Assembly (NCBI GenBank): GCA_022813625.1
Contig: JAKLMB010000004.1
Location: forward strand, 930,001 to 994,000
Direction: 5' to 3'
Length of the DNA: 64,000 bases
Origin: Aaosphaeria pasadenensis
Lineage: Eukaryota; Ascomycota; Dothideomycetes; Pleosporales
In this document: in pieces, positions 34,687-45,423 of the stretch
Layout of the letters: each line of letters opens with the position of its first letter
Numbering within the stretch: the first letter of the stretch is position 1
Notes under the pieces: model-generated
Told to the model about the DNA's origin: nothing
The model's database searches: none
What the model saw: the letters and a program-made list of their open reading frames with translations, nothing else
Translations under genes and position numbers: made by a program

Positions 34687-35143
34687 ATGAATCCTTCCTC
34701 CTTTCAAGTACGCTACTGGGCTTTGCTCGAGCAGAATTCATCCTATGGCCCGCCAGAATACCAGTCCCAATATTCCTCCTCGACTACTGGCCAGGTAGAT
34801 CACAGTCCTCCTCGCGGCTTCCAATCATTAAGTATGCCTTGCTAGTTGTCAAAAATATGTACCAAAGAGACTGGTTTACATCCTCTTACCGGTTTACAAA
34901 TTCTTGACAGATGGATCGTGCTGTAGCCTGCATCTAACATTTTTAGTCTCGACATTCACTGGCCTTTCGGGGGTTCTATACGGCAATTACAGGGAAAAGA
35001 AGGTCGCGACTGCGATTCTTACCGAAAGACGAGAACGAATCGGGCGAGATATAGAACGAATCAGGCGAGATATTGAAGGAGTCAAGGGAGATATGGAAGT
35101 GCTCGAGGAGCTCGAGAGGATTCTTGGGTGGTGGACGAAGTAG
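34687..35143 (+). CDS. Possible small coiled-coil protein, hypothetical
   Basis: A two-exon model, 34687-34831 and 34947-35143, gives 113 aa. It is supported by a GTATGC donor, a canonical CTAAC branch point 10 nt before the TTTTTAG acceptor, and an exact phase match. The N-terminal half is Ser/Gln/Pro-rich and disordered. The second half starts with a short hydrophobic patch (STFTGLSGVLYG) followed by a strongly charged amphipathic helix with repeats of the form RERIGRDIERIRRDIEG, a likely coiled coil. No family is recognised. A longer N-terminus from the ATG at 34570 is possible. The gene could be spurious. Confidence 0.35.
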
Positions 35144-35422
35144 CCTTCGACTAAGCCAGTCAATCATTTTCATCAGGATGCTGTTTTCAAATGCAAGTCG
35201 TCGAATGGTCAAAATTATGAGTCCACTGATAGCCTCAACCATCAGGATGCGCCGAGGAAGATTCACCCAGCCACCTCTACCATCAATCAATTGACTTCTC
35301 CACTCCTCACTTCATAACACAGTTAGTTATACATTTCAAATTGCGTAACAAAAAGTATGGAGCTAATGCTGGTTTATATGTGGCAAGCGTAAGAATATTT
35401 TCATTTCTATGTATTTCTCCCA

Positions 35423-36706
35423 TCATGAATTGAAATCGACCACTAGCCTTCCTGCAACTTTGCCACTACGCAGTTTCTCTACAGCATCCGGCAGTTTGGC
35501 AAGAGGAAAAACTTCATAGATAGGTTTTAATAGACCCTAGATTATTTTAGCCCACAAATGACATCCTGAGGCTCCTGGAAGACTTACTCGTGCAGCGAAT
35601 TCAAGAGCACGTTGGGTATCGAGAAGCGTTCCAACCTTTGTGCCGATGATATGTAGGTTTTTACCTACAAACAGAAGCGGATCGGCGCCTGCAACTGCAG
35701 TGCCAGCAGGAGCTGTGCAGTGGTTAATTATCTGGTTCCAAGTATTGATCAAGTCTTACTCACGTAAACCCACGCACAGGACCTTCCCACCAATCCTCGT
35801 CATCATAGGGGCAGAGGCGTATGCGCTGGCACTTGTAGCTGTCACAAAAACGCCATGCGCACCCTTCCCGTCGGTGATCTTCACTACTTCTTCTGCAACA
35901 TCCTCTACCTTTGTGAAGTCTACAAAGGCCTCGCAACCGAGCTTCATGCAAAGTTCCTTCTTCTCATCACCACCGTCGATACCAACAACACGCATACCCA
36001 TGGCTTTCGCAAGTTGAACTCCCATGTGGCCAACGCCACCTCCTGCTCCGGGAAAGACCGCCCAGTCTCCTGGCTTCAGTCCAGATTCCTTGATACTCGC
36101 GTAAATTGTGCTTCCACTGCACATGATAGGACCAGCCGTGAAATCGTCGACCCCGTCAGGGATTCTTTGCGTGTATCGAGCAGGACTCAAGATGTACTGC
36201 TGATAACTACCGGGGAACTGGAGGCCAATCTGGGGGCTCTCATCGCAATGGGTCTCTTTTCCCGTCCAGCAGAGCTCGCAATTGAAACAGGCGTCGTACG
36301 CGGGCTTGATGCCTGCGCGGTCGCCAACCTTCCAGTTGGTGACGTTCGATCCAAGTTTGACAACGATACCTGCGCCTTCGTGGCCAGGTGATCGAACGCC
36401 AAAGTGGGACATGGGTGGTAAGGGGAGGTCCATCAGCATGTAATGGATGTCTGAATAACAGATACCGGTGGCATTCATTCTAATCAGAACATCGTTGGGC
36501 CCTGAAGAAATGTGTTAGGACATTTCTCTTCCAAATGAATTGTACATGCAAGTTAAAGATCATGGCAAGGAGTTCTTACCGGGCTCAGGCACTGGCACGT
36601 CTTCTACTTCTACTCGAAAGTTTGGACCCTCATCTACTACGACACCAGCCTTGCACGTCTTGGGGACTTCGATCTGAATGCCATTTCCGTTGTTTTCAAC
36701 CGCCAT
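35423..36706 (-). CDS. Zinc-dependent alcohol dehydrogenase (MDR family)
   Basis: Four exons on the minus strand, 36706-36580, 36501-35764, 35712-35588 and 35536-35423, give 367 aa, a normal length for fungal ADH. Catalytic-zinc ligands are Cys57 (ICYSD), His83-Glu84 (GHEGAG) and Cys170. The structural-zinc ligands are Cys114, 117, 120 and 128. The Rossmann motif GAGGGVGHMG lies at 194-203, followed by VVGID with an acidic residue at the end of the second strand, which suggests NAD+ rather than NADP+. There is no targeting peptide, so it is probably cytosolic. It oxidises primary or secondary alcohols or reduces aldehydes; the substrate is not predictable. The third and fourth exons carry the GTAVAGADPL and AGRLVVDF segments that complete the fold. 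Confidence 0.95.
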
Positions 36707-39255
36707 GGTATCTTGCTGAATTGCTATGAGTAAGGAAATAGTTCTTCAGAGTATAACTTCCAGAGCCTCGAATGAATATCGAATGAAGGCGTACAACACA
36801 AAATCAATAAGAGCTGCTCATCTACAGCGAGAGCCTTCGCCTTATTATTATTGGTAGCAGATCACTTGCGCCCGCTTCATTGCCCCGCGTCTGGGTCCCC
36901 GCGGGGATTCAAACCACCTATTCGTCCAAAGAACGCCATTAGTGAACTAGGTCGAGTAAGCCCACTAAGACGTCTACGCCGAGGGGTTGCGGATGGGGAA
37001 CAATGTGTACGCTTTTGGTGACAAAGGTGCCGGATTCGCGAGTCGTGGAGTGCGAGTAAAGTGACAATAACGTCAACGAAGGACTGCAAATAGTACTCGT
37101 GACTCGGTGTCGGAGGTAATTGGTCCAGAAGGATCGAGGAGATATAACAGACGATGCCAGTAATGGTAAAGTCAAGGTGTAGTTAATGGCCGTGATTGGA
37201 TGTGACGAGCGTGGGACATGCAGCAGTTGCATTGCCACGAGGACTGTCAGTATTCGACAATTATTCGTTTTCTTCCCTATTCTGGAAATTTCTGTCTCAA
37301 CTAACAGCCTTGTCAAGAAGAAAGCTATTGTGCGCCTTCGTACTTGTAAATGACTATCCAATACCATAACAAAGGCGCAGCATGGACTATAGAATTCTTC
37401 ACCATCAGAAAATGTTGGAACAGTTAATATGCTGGCGAATCCACTTTAATCTCATCAAAAGGACTCGGTTCATTAGAGCTCGTTGATGTGGCTTGCAATA
37501 TGATCGCCCCAATCCCCGCGGATACGGCCATCTCAAGCTGCCGCTCGGGTGATGTATTCCGACAAGTTGTTGACGAAACTCCATTAAGATTTCTTCCGGG
37601 TTTGGACTAGAGCGCTTCCAGTCTGTCACGATTTCGGGCCTTTGAGCGGAGGCTGCTGACGCGACGAGTTCTGTATTACAATTGAGTCGTAGAATGCAGA
37701 AGAGGCTGTCTCATCTGTTCTCGCGATCGAACTGGAAGCGTGATCTCGGATTCCTCGTTTCGAAAAGAATATTAGTCGCCCTAAAAGTGCGCATAGCTAC
37801 AAGCGAAAGCAAACTTGCCTACCTGCCTTCAATGGTGTGTAAGGTAGTTCTGACTCTTTCTTTAATAATGTCACTCAAGACCAGATTCATCGCAACGTCT
37901 TGCGAGTTTCGAGAATTGGATTATAAATTCTCGTAAGAAGAAGCATATGACGGTAGACCAAAATGGCGCAATTTGATCTACGATGTACAATAAATGTATT
38001 GGTAGATTCATTGTCGACATCGGCCTTGCTGTCTTGCAAGTTATTGTCATCGATATTGCAGGCATTTCACATTGTTCTCTGTACGGTAACAATTCGATGC
38101 GTACTGGCACTTATCGAACCATGATCAAACTGCCCAGGTTGATTTGCTCTGGACGAACGTTGATTATGTTAGTGGACTAGGTAACATGTAAGAATCCCAG
38201 GGCTGAAAATATGGCATCGTAGGCGCGTGTGGGGAATCTTGTCCGAGTTGGTTCCCGTCTCCGGAAGCGCAGGCACGGCAGGGCACATGGACTGACTGTA
38301 CGTCATGTTATTTGCTAGCCGTGCGGGATACACGCGGTTCCTGACAGGGACGCTTGCGACAATCCGGGGTAACTGGGAGGGTTCCTTTGTGGCTCCAGAC
38401 AATGTCTGGTTCGGCGGGGCTATAATCCACGAAATCAGAGCTTAAAGGATTGAATCTGAGATATACTTTTCATTCGGCGATACAGATAAAAGGCGAAAAG
38501 GCGATATTGGGTCAGCGGATCAAAGTTGTTGCAATGCGAATACATCAATAAGGATTCTGTGTTCCGTCCTATCATCAAAGTAAATTATAGAAGTCTTAGA
38601 AAAAGCGCCTCGAATTGGCATCGTTTCTCGTATTTGTTAGCAAGAACTCAAGAGCAAGCATAGAATAATTCAGAACCAATGCCTGAATTGATTAAAGCCA
38701 TTCACTCCTTGACTTGCACTGCAATACATTTCGGCATACTATCTGGTTTAGGCGACCTTCAATGCGGCTTAAGAGCAGTCCATAAATAGGAAACGCACAC
38801 ATTTAAGCCTTGCACAGTAAAACGAAGAAGGGCAAGGCAAAGTGAGCAGAAGCCGAACGACAGGCAATGGATCGTTCAGGATCGCGGCTGGGACGAAGCG
38901 AGGAATGTGGACGGACGCTAAGCTGATGGGCTGCAGTTAACGAGATTCGGTGAATTGGTAATGCTTGGCAACACTATTGCAGGAGTGGTTAGCGCCACTC
39001 GACCTCCTTCTGACCTTCAACATCAGTGCTCGCGGGTACGCGCTCTCAACAAGTGTGAAGTCGGCCTCGAACACGCTGTACGACTTGCAAATCTAGTCGC
39101 TGTTCCCTCACCGATGAGCGCTTTGCAGCCTGCCTGCCCGTTGTTTGCGCGCATACGGTGACCTGGGTGACAGATCATCAGCTTGGGCGCGTGAACGACG
39201 ACCTGACCCTTTCAACATTTTCGAGACTCTTTATAAGCATTCCGCCCTTTGCGCA
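36707..39255. other. Divergent intergenic region between ADH and NTO1
   Basis: This 2.5 kb holds two divergent promoters. No gene is supported on either strand. The sequence from about 37380 to 38850 is AT-leaning, with no frame of protein-like composition. The last 300 nt before 39256 are GC-richer and probably the NTO1 leader. Confidence 0.45.
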
Positions 39256-42200
39256 ATGGCCCCGATCCCGGGAACACCAAATTCACGCGTCAGGTCTGCT
39301 GGTAGACCACAGAAACGAATCGCTTCCGAATCCGCTCGCGCACAAGCGAGACGATATATTCCTGGAGGACCAGGTGGTGGCGGTAGATACGTGGATGACG
39401 CTGGCCAGGAAACGCCAGTAGGAGGTACAGGACCCGGAGGATACGCATATACTGGACCGCGTGGTCGCATAGGCAGGATGAACGCCGAGAAGCAGGGTAT
39501 CAATTACTCTGCACCTTCACCATCACGAACTTACCCCCGACCTCGGCGTGAACGCCCTTCTGGACCTCGATCTAGTTCTGCCGCTGCGGTAGCCGCTGCA
39601 GTGGCGCAAAGTGATGGATATAAGCCTAGAGAAGAGCGTGGCTGGGAGGAGTTCCATCAAGATCTTGATATTGATACAGAGTTTCAGATATTCAGTGCAG
39701 ACTTGGTGGATGGTACAAGCCCTGCGGTATCGAGCCCTGGCACGCCACTCAATGGCTCCACTGGCCAATATGCCATCGAAAGTGGCGCGTCGGCGATACT
39801 CGACGAGGCAATACGTTTGACACAGGACAACGAGGGTTCAACTGGAGGGCTAAATGGCGGCCTATCTACACCTATAAAACGACGCGTCGGGCGGCCGCCT
39901 CGCAAACTGGATTCGATGCTCACCGGTCTAGGATCTCCACCTGCCCCCCGCATAGTTCCACTTCCAACAATGAACCCGAAGGAGAAGCTCAATCTGCCCA
40001 AACCTTCCGTACGGAAAGTCGATCCGTTCAAATCTTTCGAGGAAGGCGAAGGTGTACAGGTCAACTACGTAGACCGCACCATGGCAGGACTTGGATATCA
40101 AGAGAGCGAAATGTTCCTCAGACCAGAGCGAAGTCTCGTCAGGGTCCCCGAGGGCTCCATAGAAGACGATCTGGATATACCATCACAGGTTGGTGGCGAA
40201 AATACGAACAGCGCCGTAGCTATCGGACGTGTCGAATATGACATGGATGAGCAAGATGATCGCTGGTTGGGCCAGCTCAATGAACAACGGCGGGAAGAAG
40301 GAGTTGAACCTATCAAGCCCGCAATTTTCGAAGTGACCATCACCCAAATCGAAAAGGAGTGGCACGCATTAGAAAAACGTAAGTTCATCTAAAGTGATTA
40401 CAGCAATTGGCATGAGCTCATCATAGCATAGGGATTCCGAAGCCAAACCCCAAACCGCCACAGACCCACAGACCTCGATCGAGTTCGGCAGCTGCAGTAA
40501 ATGGTGAACCTGCCGGACAAAATGAAGAGCAAGACACCAAGTGTGCAATTTGCGATGATGGCGATTGTGAAAATACAAATGCTATTGTGTTCTGCGACGG
40601 CTGTGATCTTGCTGTGCACCAAGAGTGCTACGGCGTGCCGTTCATTCCCGAAGGACAGTGGCTTTGCAGGAGATGCCAACTCGTGGGGCGCGGGACCCCC
40701 ATCAGTGAACAACCAGTATGATCTCTAAATTATCCGTTTACATACAGCTTGCTTACTTTCCGCAGGGCTGCATATTCTGCCCGAACATAGACGGCGCCTT
40801 CAAGCAGACTACATCGATGAAGTGGTCCCATCTTCTGTGCGCTATGTGGATACCTGAGGTGTCATTAGGAAACACCACCTTCCAAGAGCCAGTGCAGGAT
40901 GTCGAAAAAGTTCCGAAAACCCGTTGGAAACTGGTAAGTGTCTTCGAGACATTGCAATTTTTGAAGTAACAAACAGGGCTAACCACGATTCAGACTTGCT
41001 ACATTTGCAAACAGAAAATGGGCGCTTGCATTCAGTGCGGCCACAAGTCTTGCTTTGAGGCATTTCACGTCACTTGTGCTCGAAGAGCGCGCCTGTGCCT
41101 CAGGATGAAGTCGACACAATCGTCAAATTCGATGGATGCAACTGTACTCAAAGCATACTGTAATCGACACAGTCCCGGCGACTGGCGTCGTGAAAACGAT
41201 GTCGATGAAGCATTTGCAGACGCCAAGATGTTCTATAAGCAAACCCTGCGCCACGTACACTGGGGTGACAGCCAAGCTATTGCATTGTCGATGGGCACTA
41301 GCCAACCAATGCCTTCAGTCGAAGGACCCGAGGACGCAGCCTGGGATGGAAGCGGAGCCAACAAGCGCAAGAGAGGCCAATCTACCAGGTCATGGCGGTT
41401 ACCATCTGGGGCTCCAGTCGTGCCTCAATCCGTCTATCACAACGTTGAAAATGCCCTTATCAGATTCGCAGTACGGAAAAGGAAAGAATTCGTCCAGGAA
41501 GCCTGCAAATACTGGACGTTGAAGCGCGAGGCTAGACGAGGCGCTGCCTTGTTGAAGCGCCTCCAGCTCCAAATGGAGGCTTTCTCCTCGATGGAGGTCA
41601 CTCGGCGCAATTTTGCTGCCATGGGTGCCGTGGGCCGACCGCGCCTTCAACGTCGCATTGAGTTTGCCGAGCGACTAGAAGACGACATGGAACAGATGCG
41701 TGTCCTGTGTGACCTTGTCCGAAAACGAGAGGCGGAAAAGCTACAAAGCACTCTTGTTCTAAAGAGCATACTCGATGCTGTCTATTTTCCGATTCCCAAA
41801 CTGCTTCAACCGATTCTGGACAAAGCACAGAAGTAAGTATTTGCCCAGTTTACCACATTAGTTGCAGTTGCTAACTCAATACACAGTCTCGATAACAAAG
41901 GGAACTTTTCTGAGGGGTTTAATAAGATACAAGTCAAACTCGACGATAAATTCTACACTTCGGTCCAGAACTTCAGCGAGGACATGGCAGCGGTATTCAG
42001 CTCCGTTATTGGTTTTGCAACAATCACCAACGTTGTTGATGCCGAAGAACAACTCAGTGGTGTAGCCCATAGTTCACTGACGTCCGAGCAAAAAGAGGTG
42101 AAGAAGTTGGCGAAACGCATCATCAAAGCTATTCAACCCCAATTCGAGGAAGCTCTGCGCAGCGAGTCTGACCTAGCTGGTAAACCATACGAGAAGGAAC

Positions 42201-42856
42201 TGCCCAATCTGGAAGCCTTGCTCGATCAGAGCCTAGGTCGACGACGAAGCACCTCATTGAGAAACGAAAATCACGTCGAGGCTTCTACGGAAACGGTCGC
42301 GAATGGGCGCATCACCAATGGAGATTTGCAAGAAGAGAAAGTGAAGGATGAGCACATGCACCTTGCACCAACGCCTGACGAAGATTTGGCGGAACACCAC
42401 CTTCAATTGCGAGACGATGCGGCAGACGAGGCAGCCATTGCTGCTCAGTTTGGGCAAGAAGCTCTGCACGTGTCTGCTGGAAAGGGCCATGGTCACGAGG
42501 ATGCCATGGACATCGACAGAGAAGCCACGGAGAACACCGGCGCAGGTGCACCCCCACTCACGCCACCGAGGTCTGAACGGGATCTACTAGCATTCACTAC
42601 CCAAGGTGGCATACCGTGGTACATGGAACCCTTTAGTCCTGTGGGCACCACCATACATGACGAGAAATGGACGGGGAGAGATTTGCTCCGCGACATGAGC
42701 GAGGAACTCAGCGAATTAGACGATGATGAGCTCGATGAGCTCGCAGATTCGGAAGAGCAGATGCCGACGGAAGGACTTGCCCCGGAAACATCTGTTTCAG
42801 AAACACGACGGAAAGCGGTGAGAACGCAGAAGAAGAGAACACGAACTTATAGATGA
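39256..42856 (+). CDS. NTO1: NuA3 histone acetyltransferase subunit Nto1 (BRPF-like PHD protein)
   Basis: Five exons, 39256-40378, 40432-40715, 40766-40933, 40994-41832 and 41887-42856, give 1127 aa. The order of parts is a basic Gly/Pro-rich head; an AT-hook-like RRVGRPPRK near residue 209; an enhancer-of-polycomb-like region (about 260-385); a PHD finger starting CAICDDGDC at about 411; and an extended PHD starting GCIFCPN with TCYICKQKMGACIQC and FHVTCARRA. A helical region follows, then a bromodomain-like block around 785-850 (VYFPIPKLLQPIL...YTSVQNFSEDMAAVF) that lacks the acetyl-lysine-binding Asn. The C-terminus is acidic and disordered. Family knowledge: it scaffolds the Sas3/MOZ-type H3K14 acetyltransferase and reads H3K4/K36 methylation. 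Confidence 0.92.
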
Positions 42857-44241
42857 GAGAGGGGTAGGAAGGGGAGTTTCCATGTTCAATTCTTGATTGA
42901 CACCTGCCCAGAGACATGCGGACTTTTCGACGCATACGTGGTAGGGTGTCTACACAGTATGTCGTGTCATATCTTGATTTCACTAGCATTGTACATTATT
43001 ATACCAATTCTGAGGTTTTGGGTGGTGTATGTGGGGTTATTCTGGAAATAAAGGTTTCTCGATAATGGGGGATTGGTGTGCTGGAGAATGGTTTGGTGTC
43101 AGGTTTACTTTTCGACATGTTTCAAGTCTAGCCAGCAGCCGGCGATTTCTTTTCAAGCGTTCTGACGGGTTCTTGCAGTAAGCTAGCTAACAGCTAAGTA
43201 AGGAAGTAGCTTTTTTGAACTAGGTATACCTAATGAATATGGGAACACAACTCTGGCTTCAACATTCATCTATGGCTTGTGGCGGTCAGCTCGCGTTGAG
43301 TGTACCTGGAATGAGTCGCCAGCGCAAGGCAGTGGCTGATGGGAAAAAGCTTAGCAGAAAGATGTGATTCGTGATTGGGAGTGTTTGGCGACAACAACCG
43401 AGTGAGGCAATGAATTAGATGTCAGAAGCAGTGAGAGCTGTAGCAGGGGCAGTTGAAAATTGAGGCGAACGATGGGGTAGCCTTGCACCCTTGGTAGGGC
43501 AGAGGATTGTATTGGATATAGCATCAGATAATTGATGAGAGAGTGAGAAAGAACTAATACCAATAATGCGCCCAGCTGGATTGCGTGTATAATTATGTTA
43601 CTTAGATTTGCTGTCTCTCATTAAATTCCTTCATTCACAAATGTGTGGATGGTCTCCTGTCTCTCTCAACTTCACTTCAGCTCGGCGACCCCAATAGCCT
43701 GTGCTCTTGTTTGTTTGTCGCCTCAATCACGTCAAAGAAAGGCCTTGGTAACAGTCCTCTGAGACCGTTTCATTTTACTTGGTTTAGGTACCTCTATGCG
43801 GCAGCCTGCCTGGTGATTTACTGTGGTATTTACCTGCCACTTTGCGCTCCTCCTCCTTCTCCTTCTCTTCTCTTCTTTCTCCTCCATCTTTCTCCCACTC
43901 CGGCTAAAGCCTCCAAGCTCTCCTCCTACCTTCACCTCTCCGTTTGTTCCCACTTCCCTAGCCATAACAACAACAATAACAACGAGTTCGACACCTAACC
44001 AGCACTGCAACTACAAGTCACTAAATATCTACCTACCTACCTACCTACATAACAGTACGTGGGAGCATATTGCGTAGGTGAAGTTGCCTTGCTTTGTTGC
44101 TGTCGGCCTCCGTCCTCTTGTGGACCTGCCTGAGTTAGCGCGGTTCTTCTTGGCGGGAACGTCGATCGCCCCCCAAAACTTTCCTACCCATCAAACCGTC
44201 GAACCGTCACTTTCGACCCACACAACATCGCCATCTCAATC
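42857..44241. other. Intergenic region with the RRM gene promoter
   Basis: No gene is supported. A pyrimidine-rich tract at about 43845-43935, a CAA/AAC-rich stretch at 43965-43985 and a TACC microsatellite at 44029-44049 form the leader of the downstream RNA-binding gene, which looks like a strongly expressed gene by its leader. Confidence 0.5.
44029..44049 (+). repeat. TACC tandem microsatellite
   Basis: Five tandem TACC-type units lie in the 5' leader region of the RRM gene. Similar TAGG/TACC runs occur near 2235 and 47190. Confidence 0.8.
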
Positions 44242-45423
44242 ATGGCTTCAATGGACTACGAATCCGAGCAGCGTCCTTACGACGGTACGTCTATTGCGTC
44301 TCCTCATCCTCCCTCTCCATCATCACCACCATCTCCTCTGATGCACCATCACCCATCACCCATCCCTTTTCCACGCTGTTCTCACCTGCTGACATCAAAC
44401 GCGAAGACGAACCCCGTGCCTACGAGCGCGACCGCAGCCGTTCTCCTCGCGCTGACCGTCGTGATCTCGATGATTCGCGAGCTCGCAGCGCCTCTCCTAA
44501 TGGACGCGATGCCCGGTGAGTAGCCAGCCTCTTGCTTCGATTCGGTTCATAGAAACACAAGGCTTACATCCCGAACAGCGGTCCTCTCCCCATCCCCCGT
44601 AACCTCAACGAAGAGGAGGACGAGGAAGGTGCTCGCAACCCTGGTTCTAACCTTTTCGTCACCGGCATCCATCCAAACCTCACCGAAGAGGAGGTAACCC
44701 GTCTCTTCGAGAAGTATGGCGAGGTCGAGAAGTGCAACATCATGCGCGATCCTCACACAAAGGAGTCTCGTGGCTTCGGCTTCGTCAAAATGGTCACTTC
44801 TGATCAGGCTGATGCCGCAAAGGAGGGCCTCCAAGGTGAAGTTCATCAAGGCCGAACGCTGAGCATCGAGAAGGCACGTCGCTCCAAGCCGCGCATCCCT
44901 ACACCCGGAAAATACTATGGCCCCCCCAAGCGTGGTGAGTTTCGCAAATGTCCATCAATCGTATGACATGTATCTGATCAGATCCCTAGAATTTGGTGGT
45001 CGTGGTGGCCGCGGCGGAGGCGGTGGACGCTTCGGTGGCGACCGTTACGGCGACCGCTACGATGACCGTCGTGGAGGAGGTGGAGGCTACGGGCGCCGTG
45101 ACGATTACGGTGGTGGTGGTGGCGGCGGATATCGTGGCTCACGTTACAATGACCGCGATGACCGTGGCTATCGTCGCGATCGTGATGACTATGGCTCTCG
45201 TGGCGTTGACCGCTATGCCTCTCGCGATGAACGCGGTTACCGTGAGGAGCGTCGCGGCGGCGGAGGTTACTATGATCGCCCTCCTCCACCTGCTGGTGGA
45301 CAAGGTGGTTATGGTGACGCCCCTCCTCCTCGCCCAGAGGGTAGCTACGGCGGCGGCGGCGGCGGCGGCGGCGGTGGAGGTGGCAGGTCCTATGATGACC
45401 GGGGTGACTACAACCGTTATTAG
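44242..45423 (+). CDS. Tra2-like RNA-binding protein (single RRM, RGG/YGG-rich tail)
   Basis: Four exons, 44242-44284, 44407-44515, 44579-44934 and 44990-45423, give 313 aa. A short RS-like segment (RDRSRSPRADRRD) precedes one RRM at about 73-150, with RNP2 LFVTGI and RNP1 RGFGFVKM. The extension ARRSKPRIPTPGKYYGPPKR resembles that of transformer-2 proteins. The last 145 residues are dominated by RGG, GGY and RDD/YDDR repeats, with a run of about ten Gly encoded by GGC/GGT at 45350-45380. It is most likely a nuclear splicing or mRNP factor able to phase-separate. The tract of simple codons produces open frames in every reading frame; these are shadows. Confidence 0.92.

Noticed and set aside
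36939..37367. 142-codon minus-strand frame upstream of the ADH gene
   Set aside because: No recognisable domain, and it sits in promoter-like sequence between two divergent genes.
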